A stretch of 40,156 nucleotides of DNA. Origin: Planctomycetota bacterium. GTDB taxonomy: Bacteria > Planctomycetota > UBA1135 > UBA2386. This document shows positions 32,355 to 38,631 of the stretch, in pieces (the first letter of the stretch is position 1; each line of letters begins with the position of its first letter). The notes under the pieces are model-generated. The model was not told the origin of the DNA and made no database searches. It saw nothing but the letters and a program-made list of their open reading frames with translations. A program made the position numbers and the translations under genes. The DNA is taken from the NCBI GenBank assembly GCA_019636245.1, contig JAHBXX010000042.1:1-40156 (forward strand), in the 5' to 3' direction.

Positions 32355-33023
32355 CTACGCCGGCAACTCGAGTTCGCCGTGCTCGAGCCAGCCGCGCACG
32401 CGCTGCAGCTCGGCGAAGTCCGGCCGGTGCACGTGCAGCGGCAGACGCCGCAGCGCCGGATCGTCGCGCCCGAACGGCGGCGGCGGCGCCGCCGCCAGCA
32501 GATCGACCCAGACGCGCACGGGCGCCGACCAGAACACGCGGCGAGGCGGCCCGGACTGCTGCCACAGTTCGTGCAGCCGTTCGCTGGTCGCGGTCAGCAG
32601 GCGCCGCCAGTTCTGCAGGCGCAGCCGGGCACCGTAGCGCGACTTGCCCTTGGTGCGCCGATGGGTCGGCTGGGCGTGACCCTGGCCGCGGACCACGTAC
32701 TTGCGCATCGCCTTGTGGGCGATGAGCTCGCCGTCGAGCCAGCCGCCGAGCGCCATCGCGCCCGCGCGCAGCAACAGCACCACCTGCAGCCCCGGCTCGG
32801 GTCCGGCGGCGGCGCGTGCGGCATAGGCGGACGCCGGTTCTCCGGCCACGGCCGCAGCGACCACGAACGGCAGCCGCAGGCGCGCGATGCCGCCCGGGGC
32901 GACGAAGGCGTCGCCACCGGCACCGGCGACAGCATCCGGCCAGCGCGCGGCGAACGCCGCCAGCTGCTCCGGCAGGTCGCCCGCCGCGAAACGGATGCGG
33001 CGCCTCGGCACGTCGGTCGCCAT
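32355..33023 (-). CDS. VLRF1-like (Vms1-type) release factor, probable ribosome-rescue peptidyl-tRNA hydrolase
   Basis: 222 residues. The core segment IAHKAMRKYVVRGQGHAQ (residues 101-118) followed by KGKSRYGARLRLQN (125-138) matches the VLRF1 signature of eukaryotic Vms1/ANKZF1, where H-K-x-x-x-x-Y-x-V-R, a Gly-rich loop ending in catalytic Gln and a K-S-x-G-x-x-x-R-x-x-N helix occur in the same order. Gln118 would be the catalytic glutamine. A helix LLTATSERLHELW, a strand RRVFWSAPV and the late RPDFAELQRVRGWLEHGEL segment also fit. Vms1 releases stalled peptides from tRNA on split ribosomes; bacterial VLRF1 families have been proposed by sequence analysis. It is divergent from the flavoprotein gene and has its own TAnnnT element. 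The assignment is by motif only. Confidence 0.65.
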   Translation of the reverse strand: MATDVPRRRIRFAAGDLPEQLAAFAARWPDAVAGAGGDAFVAPGGIARLRLPFVVAAAVAGEPASAYAARAAAGPEPGLQVVLLLRAGAMALGGWLDGELIAHKAMRKYVVRGQGHAQPTHRRTKGKSRYGARLRLQNWRRLLTATSERLHELWQQSGPPRRVFWSAPVRVWVDLLAAAPPPPFGRDDPALRRLPLHVHRPDFAELQRVRGWLEHGELELPA

Positions 33024-33032
33024 CGGCCGGCG

Positions 33033-33038
33033 AGACTA
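33033..33038 (-). promoter_or_regulatory. Candidate -10 element TAGTCT (minus strand)
   Basis: GGGTAGTCTCGCC on the minus strand ends 9 nt before the ATG of the VLRF1-like gene, again predicting a nearly leaderless mRNA. Confidence 0.5.
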
Positions 33039-33075
33039 CCCGCGAACGCCGGCCCGGGCCGCCGGCGGTCACGGC

Positions 33076-33081
33076 TAAGAT
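33076..33081 (+). promoter_or_regulatory. Candidate -10 element TAAGAT
   Basis: GGCTAAGATCCGCGGCC ends 8 nt before the ATG at 33090. It is the closest of the set to the textbook TATAAT box and shares the 66-nt divergent gap with the minus-strand element at 33033-33038. Confidence 0.55.
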
Positions 33082-33089
33082 CCGCGGCC

Positions 33090-34496
33090 ATGCACGAGGC
33101 GCACAACGACACCTGGCGGGTCGCCGTGGTCGGATCGGGGCCGTCGGCCTTCTACACCGCCGAGGCGCTGTTCAAGGCCGGCGTGCCCGGCCTGCAGGTC
33201 GACCTGTTCGACCGCCTGCCGGTGCCGTTCGGCCTGGTGCGCGGCGGCGTCGCCCCCGACCATCAGAACATCAAGGGCGTGGTCAAGGTCTACGACCGCA
33301 TCGCCGCCAGCCCCGGCTTCCGGTTCTTCGGCAACGTGACGATCGGCCGCGACCTCACGGTCGCCGACCTGGCCGCCCACTACCACCAGATCGTCTACGC
33401 GCACGGCTGCGAGAGCGACACCCGGCTCGGCGTGCCCGGCGAGGAACTGGCCGGCGTGCACTCGGCGACCGAGTTCGTCGGCTGGTACAACGCCCACCCC
33501 GACCACCGCGACCGCACCTTCGACCTCGCCGGCGCCCGGCGCGTGGCCCTGGTCGGCAACGGCAACGTGGCGATGGACGTCGCTCGCGTGCTGCTGGCGG
33601 CGCCGGACCTGCTCGCCCCCACCGACATCGCCGACCACGCGCTGGCGGTGCTGCGCCGGAGCCGGGTGCACGAGGTGGTACTGCTCGGTCGCCGCGGACC
33701 GGCACAGGCCGCCTTCTCGCCGAAGGAGATCGAGGAGATCGCCGAGCTCCCCGACGTCGACGTCGTCGTCACCGCGGCCGACGCGACCCTGGACCCGCTG
33801 AGCGCCGACTGGCTCGAGCGCGAGGGCGCGCGCAGCCAGCAGCGGAACGTCAAGTTCCTGCAGGAGCGCGCCGCGATGGGGCCGGGAACGCGCCCCAAGC
33901 GTCTCGTCTGCCGGTTCCTGGTCGCGCCGACCGAACTGTCCGGCGAGGGCGGTCGCCTGCGCCAGGTGCGGGTGCAGCACATGCGCCTGGAGGCCGACGC
34001 CGACGGCACGCCGCGGCCACGCCCGACCGGCACCGACGAGGTCCTCGCCGCCGACCTCTTGTTCAAGGCGATCGGTTACCGCGGCGTGCCGCTGCCCGGC
34101 GTGCCGTTCGACGACCGCAAGGGCATCGTGCCCAACGTCGACGGCCGGGTGGTCGAAGGCCCCGGCGCGGCCGTGCGGACCGGCCACTACGCCGCCGGCT
34201 GGTGCAAGCGCGGGCCGACCGGCCTGATCGGCACCAACAGCCTCGACGCCAAGGCGACCGTGACGGCGATGCTGGCCGACCGAGGCGCCGGCAAGGCACT
34301 CGCCCCGGGGAGCGGCGACATCGTCGCCCTGCTGCGGCAGCGCGGCCTCGACGCCGTCACCTGGGCCGACTGGCGACGGCTCGACGCCTGGGAGCAGCGA
34401 GAAGGCCAGGCGCGCGGCAAGCTGCGCCACAAGCTGCCGGCCATCGAGCAGCTGCTGCAGGTCGTGCACGACCTGCGGCGCGGCGCCGCCGGCTGA
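33090..34496 (+). CDS. Adrenodoxin-reductase-type ferredoxin-NADP+ reductase (FprA-like)
   Basis: 468 residues. The FAD-binding Rossmann motif is VAVVGSGPSAFYTAEAL (residues 8-24), followed by DLFDRLPVPFGLVRGGVAPDHQNIK, the signature of the adrenodoxin-reductase/FprA class. The NADP-binding motif is VALVGNGNVAMDVARVL, with LLGRRGPAQAAFSPKEI next. The C-terminal FAD contact is HYAAGWCKRGPTGLIGTNSLDAK. The enzyme moves electrons between NADPH and a ferredoxin or P450-type partner in the cytoplasm. No ferredoxin gene is visible nearby. The frame is open far upstream, but the TAnnnT element and loss of the FAD fold before ATG 33090 fix the start. Confidence 0.92.
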   Translation: MHEAHNDTWRVAVVGSGPSAFYTAEALFKAGVPGLQVDLFDRLPVPFGLVRGGVAPDHQNIKGVVKVYDRIAASPGFRFFGNVTIGRDLTVADLAAHYHQIVYAHGCESDTRLGVPGEELAGVHSATEFVGWYNAHPDHRDRTFDLAGARRVALVGNGNVAMDVARVLLAAPDLLAPTDIADHALAVLRRSRVHEVVLLGRRGPAQAAFSPKEIEEIAELPDVDVVVTAADATLDPLSADWLEREGARSQQRNVKFLQERAAMGPGTRPKRLVCRFLVAPTELSGEGGRLRQVRVQHMRLEADADGTPRPRPTGTDEVLAADLLFKAIGYRGVPLPGVPFDDRKGIVPNVDGRVVEGPGAAVRTGHYAAGWCKRGPTGLIGTNSLDAKATVTAMLADRGAGKALAPGSGDIVALLRQRGLDAVTWADWRRLDAWEQREGQARGKLRHKLPAIEQLLQVVHDLRRGAAG

Positions 34497-34527
34497 CATT
34501 GCCGATGCGGCGGCGCCCGCAGGCCGC

Positions 34528-34533
34528 TACCGT
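34528..34533 (+). promoter_or_regulatory. Candidate -10 element TACCGT
   Basis: GCTACCGTCGCCCGC ends 7 nt before the GTG at 34541. Since it lies downstream of the alternative ATG at 34505, it favours the GTG as the true start. Confidence 0.45.
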
Positions 34534-34540
34534 CGCCCGC

Positions 34541-35722
34541 GTGCCGCGCCCGTTCGACCTGTTCGCCGCCTGCCTGCCGGGCCTGGAGCCGCTGCTGGCC
34601 GGCGAACTGAGCGCGCTCGGTCTGGATCCGCGCCCGCTGCGCGGCGGCGTCGCCTTCACCGGCGACACCACGCAGGTGCTGCGCGCCGGCCTGTGGCTCG
34701 GCACCGCGAGCCACGTGCTGGTGCGGCTGGCCGAGTTCCCGTGCCGCGCGCTCGGCGAACTGCAGCGCAAGGCCAGCCTGCTGCCCTGGCCCGAATGGCT
34801 GCGCCCCGCCACGCCGCTCGCGGTCCGCGCGACGGCGCGGAGCTCGCGCGTCTACCACACCGGCGCCATCGTCGAGCGCGTCGAGAACGCGATCGCCGGC
34901 GCGCTCGGCCAGCCGCCGCCGCGCGACGCCGCCGATGCCCCGGCCGCCCTCGTGCACGTGCGCTTCCAGGGCGACGTCTGCACGCTCTCGCTGGACGCCA
35001 CGGCCACGCCGCTGCACCGGCGCGGCTACCGCCTCGATGGCGCCAAGGCGCCGTTGCGCGAAGACCTGGCCCACGCGCTGGTGCGCGCCAGCGGTTTCAC
35101 CGGCGACGAAGCGCTGCTCGACCCGTTCTGCGGCGCCGGCACGATCGCGATCGAGGCCGCCGGGCTGGCGCTGGGACTGCCGCCAGGCCGACTGCGGCCG
35201 CCACCGCTCGAACACCTGGCTCCGTTCGATCCGGCCGCCTGGGAATCCGTGCGCAGCGAGGCCAGGCGACCCGCGGCAGGCGCGGCGCCGCCGATCGCCG
35301 CCGGCGACCGTGACGCGGGCGCCATCGCCGCGGCGCGCGAGAATGCGGCGCGCGCCGGCGTGGCGGCCGCGATCACGTTCCACCACGGCGCGTTCACGAC
35401 CCAGCCGTGGTTCGCCGCCGGCGGCGCGCCCGCGCGCGGCGTCCTGGTCACCAACCCGCCGTTCGGCGTGCGGATACCGCGCGCCGAGGGCCTGCTGGCG
35501 CTGCACCAGACGCTCGGCCACCGCGCCCGGACGCTCGGGCCCGGCTGGCGCTTCGCCCTGCTGGCCCACGACGTCCGCCTGGCGCGCCGCACCGGCTTGC
35601 CGCTGCGCGCGGCGTTCACGACCCGCCACGGCGGCCTCAGCGTGTCGGCCCTGGTCGGCTCCATCCCGGCGGCTGACCTCGGCGGGCCGCCGGACGACGA
35701 CGGCCCGGGCCCGGGGCCCTGA
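34541..35722 (+). CDS. THUMP-domain class I RNA methyltransferase (RlmL/Trm-type)
   Basis: 393 residues from GTG 34541. An in-frame ATG at 34505 would add 12 residues, but the conserved FDLFAACLPGLEPLLAGEL start and the upstream TAnnnT element favour GTG. The N-terminal half contains a ferredoxin-like part and a THUMP domain (VYHTGAIVERVENAI, VRFQGDVCTLSLDATATPLHRRGYR). The methyltransferase half begins KAPLREDLAHALV and has motif I LLDPFCGAGTIAIEAA. Motif IV is TNPPFGVR, the N-P-P-F tetrad of base N-methyltransferases acting on guanine or adenine in RNA. The target is probably an rRNA or tRNA N2-guanine, by analogy with RlmL and Trm14/TrmN. The C-terminus is a short Gly/Pro/Asp tail. Confidence 0.85.
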   Translation: MPRPFDLFAACLPGLEPLLAGELSALGLDPRPLRGGVAFTGDTTQVLRAGLWLGTASHVLVRLAEFPCRALGELQRKASLLPWPEWLRPATPLAVRATARSSRVYHTGAIVERVENAIAGALGQPPPRDAADAPAALVHVRFQGDVCTLSLDATATPLHRRGYRLDGAKAPLREDLAHALVRASGFTGDEALLDPFCGAGTIAIEAAGLALGLPPGRLRPPPLEHLAPFDPAAWESVRSEARRPAAGAAPPIAAGDRDAGAIAAARENAARAGVAAAITFHHGAFTTQPWFAAGGAPARGVLVTNPPFGVRIPRAEGLLALHQTLGHRARTLGPGWRFALLAHDVRLARRTGLPLRAAFTTRHGGLSVSALVGSIPAADLGGPPDDDGPGPGP

Positions 35723-35734
35723 GGCCTGGGCCCC
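35713..35734 (+). terminator. 7-bp inverted repeat with the stop codon in its loop
   Basis: GGGGCCC (35713-35719) pairs exactly with GGGCCCC (35728-35734); the TGA of the RNA methyltransferase gene lies in the 8-nt loop. The opposing glycosyltransferase gene ends at 35739. It is a candidate bidirectional terminator. Confidence 0.45.
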
Positions 35735-35738
35735 TCCG

Positions 35739-36776
35739 TCAGGGCCGGACCGGCTCGCTGCAGCGCCCGCGCCACGGACTGCGGCGGGCCAGCCAGCCCG
35801 GCGCCAGGACGCCCAACAGGCCTTGCGTCCCGTGCACCCTCGAGGGCCACAGGCACATGCACAACCACGCTCGCGCCCTGGCGCCGCGGCGATCGCCCTC
35901 CAACGCCAGCCGCTCCGCCTGCCGGAGCAGGTAGTAGCCCAGCGCTTCTCGCAGACGACGGCGGACCAGCGGTGCCTGGCGGTAGGCGTGCGCCAGCGCC
36001 TCGGCGTAGATCTCGACCCCCGCGTCGGTGGAACGGCAGAAGAACGGCCAGTCGACGGTGCTGAGGTGCTCGAACGAGGGCGAGTCGTCGAGCACGGCGA
36101 GCACTTCGGCGATGGCGGCGAAGTGGCCGCCGTCGAGGGCCAGCCGCAGATCCAGGCGCAGGTCCTCGTAGACGCGCAGTCGCTCGTCGTAGCCGCCGAC
36201 GCGCAACAAAGCGCTGCGCCGGTAGATGCAGCACGACGCGATCAGCACGGAGCCGCCCGGCAGGGTCATCACCGAGGCCGGATCGGTGACGATCTGCCGC
36301 GCCCCCTCGCAGACGAAACCAGCCTCGCGAAACCGGTCCTCGTGCAGGCGGCTCTGCCACGTGCGGTTCGTGAAGCAGACCGAGACCCTCGGATCGCGCA
36401 TCAGCGGCACCTGCGCGGCCAGCTTGCCCGGCCGCCAGTAGTCGTCGCTGTCGAGGAACGCAATCAGCTCGTGCCGCGCGGCGCGTATGCCCTTGTTGCG
36501 CGCCGCCGAAACACCGGCGTTCGGTTGCTGCAGGTAGCGGACGCGGTCGCCGTAGCCGGCGATGACGTCCGCGGTGTCGTCGGTGGAACCATCGTCGACG
36601 ACGATCACCTCGGCCGCCGGCAGCGTCTGCGCCAGGACGCTGTCGATCGCGCGCGGCAGCAGCCGGGCGCGATTGAAGGTGGGGATCACGACGCTGACCG
36701 CCGGCAAGGGCGATGCGACGTCGGTGGATGGAGCCTCAGGGGTCGCGGACACGTGTGCCGAGAGCAGGCGGCACAC
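35739..36776 (-). CDS. Glycosyltransferase family 2
   Basis: 345 residues if read from the GTG at 36776. The conserved domain begins at VSVVIPTFNRARLLPRAI, with VIVVDDGSTDDTADVI, GVSAARNKGIRAA and the metal-binding DSDD at residues 109-112. YDERLRVYEDLRLDLRLAL corresponds to the catalytic E-D-x-x-L region. After about residue 250 the protein is basic and helical (RRRLREALGYYLLRQAERLALEG) and ends with a Trp/Arg-rich tail that may touch the membrane. The first 25 residues are not conserved in the family; a TAnnnT element only 2 nt before the GTG suggests that the real start may be the in-frame GTG at 36752. It probably builds cell-surface glycan; the sugar is unknown. Confidence 0.88.
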   Translation of the reverse strand: MCRLLSAHVSATPEAPSTDVASPLPAVSVVIPTFNRARLLPRAIDSVLAQTLPAAEVIVVDDGSTDDTADVIAGYGDRVRYLQQPNAGVSAARNKGIRAARHELIAFLDSDDYWRPGKLAAQVPLMRDPRVSVCFTNRTWQSRLHEDRFREAGFVCEGARQIVTDPASVMTLPGGSVLIASCCIYRRSALLRVGGYDERLRVYEDLRLDLRLALDGGHFAAIAEVLAVLDDSPSFEHLSTVDWPFFCRSTDAGVEIYAEALAHAYRQAPLVRRRLREALGYYLLRQAERLALEGDRRGARARAWLCMCLWPSRVHGTQGLLGVLAPGWLARRSPWRGRCSEPVRP

Positions 36777-36778
36777 GG

Positions 36779-36784
36779 ACGTTA
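36779..36784 (-). promoter_or_regulatory. Candidate -10 element TAACGT (minus strand)
   Basis: Only 2 nt separate it from the GTG at 36776, too few for transcription to include that codon. If real, it implies that the GT2 starts further inside, for example at GTG 36752. Confidence 0.35.
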
Positions 36785-36828
36785 GACGATCGACGGCGGG
36801 CGAGCGAGCCTCAACTCGACCCGCGCCC

Positions 36829-37446
36829 TCACGGCAGGTCGACCGGGATCAGCACCCGGTCGATCGTGTGCACGATGCCATTCCGCGCCTGCAGGTTGAA
36901 CGGCAGCGTCACCGTCGGATCGACGAGGTCGGGCTCGTTGTCGCGCAGCCGGAGGAAGAACGGTCGGATCGTGGCGCCGTCGAGCAGCGTCGGCACGTCG
37001 AGGCCGAACACCGTGCGCACGACGAGGCTGCCCGGGCCGATGCGCTGCGGGGCGACATGGTAGAGCAGGATGTTGGTCAGCGTCGGGATCGGATCCCCGT
37101 CGCCGAGCGTCGTCAGCGTCTGCACCAGGAAGTTCCAGGTGCCGGCCTCGTCGTTGCCGGCGTAGCCGAGGTCCTGCGCCAGCCGCACGAAGGCGCGGTC
37201 GCGCGGCGCGAACACCGTCAGCGAGGCCTGCGGATCGGCGACGGCGCCGGTGAGGTTCGCGGTGGCGAGCGCGGTCAGCAGGATGTCGTAGTCGTTGCCG
37301 TTGTCGTCGAAGGTGCCGGCGGTGGCGCCGCCGCTGCGGGCGACCACGAGACCGGCAATGGTCGGCTGGTTCGGACCGCCAGCCTGGGCCGGCAAGGAAG
37401 CGACGGAGGCCGCGGCGAACGCGGCGGCGAACAGGGAACGCAGCAT
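36829..37446 (-). CDS. Exported fasciclin (FAS1) domain protein
   Basis: 205 residues. The signal peptide MLRSLFAAAFAAASVASLPAQ ends at Ala20, with Gln21 first. One FAS1 domain follows: YDILLTALATANLTGAV, then ASLTVFAPRDRAFVRLAQDLG (the F-A-P box), ILLYHVAPQRI (the Y-H box) and the closing NGIVHTIDRVLIP. An insertion of about 20 residues (YAGNDEAGTWNFLVQTL) sits between the two conserved boxes. FAS1 proteins mediate adhesion or bind surface ligands. GGAG before the ATG is a fair ribosome binding site. The gene is single and divergent from the alcohol dehydrogenase gene. Confidence 0.9.
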   Translation of the reverse strand: MLRSLFAAAFAAASVASLPAQAGGPNQPTIAGLVVARSGGATAGTFDDNGNDYDILLTALATANLTGAVADPQASLTVFAPRDRAFVRLAQDLGYAGNDEAGTWNFLVQTLTTLGDGDPIPTLTNILLYHVAPQRIGPGSLVVRTVFGLDVPTLLDGATIRPFFLRLRDNEPDLVDPTVTLPFNLQARNGIVHTIDRVLIPVDLP

Positions 37447-37542
37447 GGGGATGCTCCTCGGGCGGTGGATGGGATGGGTTGGGGCGGCGCGTCGTTCGCG
37501 CCGCCGGCCGCCGCGGATGCAGCCTGCACCACCGACCGCCGC

Positions 37543-37548
37543 TAGACT
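37543..37548 (+). promoter_or_regulatory. Candidate -10 element TAGACT
   Basis: GCTAGACTCGCGCC ends 6 nt before the ATG at 37555, exactly the spacing expected if transcription starts at the A of the start codon. Confidence 0.5.
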
Positions 37549-37554
37549 CGCGCC

Positions 37555-38574
37555 ATGACCGGATCGACGGTCGCCGGCCGGGCGATGGTGCTGCGGGCCG
37601 CGGGCTCGCGCCTCGAGCGACAACCCCGCCCCGTGCCACCGCCGGGGCCCGGCCAGGTCCGCATCGCCGTCGACGCCTGCGGCGTCTGCCGCACCGACCT
37701 GCACGTGGTCGACGGCGAACTGCCGTTCCCCGGCCATGCCGTCGTGCCCGGGCACGAGATCGTCGGCCGCGTCGAGGCCCTCGGCCCCGGCGTCGACGGC
37801 CTGGCGCTCGGCGCGCGCGTCGGGGTGCCCTGGCTCGGCTGGACCTGCGGCGCGTGCGAGGCCTGCCGCGGCGGCCGCGAGAACCTGTGCGCAGCGGCCC
37901 GTTTCACCGGCTGGCAACTCGACGGCGGCTATGCCACCCACGCCTTGGCCTTCGCCGACCACGTGCTGCCGCTGCCGCCGGGCTATGGCGACCTCGAGGC
38001 GGCCCCGCTGCTGTGCGCCGGCCTGATCGGCCACCGCGCGCACACGATGGCACTCGCGCTCGCCGGCCCGGACGTGCAGCGGCTCGGTCTCTACGGCTTC
38101 GGCGCCGCGGCCCACCTCGTGGCGCAGGTCGCCGTGCACGCCGGGCGCACGGTGGCGGCGTTCACCCGCCCCGGCGACCACGCCGCCCAGGGCCTCGCCG
38201 GCCGGCTCGGGGCCGCATGGGCCGGTGGCGCCGACCGACGACCGCCCTGGCCGCTCGACGCAGCGATCCTGTTCGCCCCCGACGGCGCGCTGGTGCCGAC
38301 CGCGCTGGGAGCCGTGCGCCCCGGCGGCGCCGTGGTCTGCGCCGGGATCCACATGAGCGACGTGCCGTCGTTCCCGTACGCGCTGCTGTGGGGCGAGCGG
38401 CGCCTCGCTTCGGTCGCCAACCTCACGCGTGCGGACGGCGAGGCCTTCCTGCAGCTGGCGGCCCGCGTGCCGCTGCGCGTCGAGGCGCACCGCTACGATC
38501 TGGACGCCGCGAACACCGCGCTCGACGACCTGCGCGCCGGCCGCTTCACCGGCGCCGCGGTGCTGGTGCCCTGA
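37555..38574 (+). CDS. Zinc-dependent alcohol dehydrogenase (TIGR02822-type)
   Basis: 339 residues of the medium-chain dehydrogenase family. Catalytic zinc ligands are Cys in ACGVCRTDLHVVDGE and His-Glu in VVPGHEIVGRVE, with a later Cys in PLLCAGLIGHRA. The structural zinc is held by four cysteines in CGACEACRGGRENLC. The NAD(P) fold starts with LGLYGFGAAAHLVAQVA. WLGWTCGACEAC, FTRPGDHAAQG and VVCAGIHMSDVPSFPY are hallmarks of the TIGR02822 subfamily. It oxidises primary alcohols or reduces aldehydes; the natural substrate is uncertain. It stands 57 nt upstream of the TIGR02604-type gene. Confidence 0.92.
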   Translation: MTGSTVAGRAMVLRAAGSRLERQPRPVPPPGPGQVRIAVDACGVCRTDLHVVDGELPFPGHAVVPGHEIVGRVEALGPGVDGLALGARVGVPWLGWTCGACEACRGGRENLCAAARFTGWQLDGGYATHALAFADHVLPLPPGYGDLEAAPLLCAGLIGHRAHTMALALAGPDVQRLGLYGFGAAAHLVAQVAVHAGRTVAAFTRPGDHAAQGLAGRLGAAWAGGADRRPPWPLDAAILFAPDGALVPTALGAVRPGGAVVCAGIHMSDVPSFPYALLWGERRLASVANLTRADGEAFLQLAARVPLRVEAHRYDLDAANTALDDLRAGRFTGAAVLVP

Positions 38575-38631
38575 TCGCCGCGGCGGTCGGGACTCGCAAA
38601 GCCACACGGCCGCGGCCACCATGCCGTCGTC

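Noticed and set aside
34505..34540. ATG at 34505 as start of the RNA methyltransferase.
   Set aside because: It precedes the likely -10 element, and its 12 extra residues (basic, unconserved) are not part of the family N-terminus; the GTG at 34541 fits better. It is not excluded.
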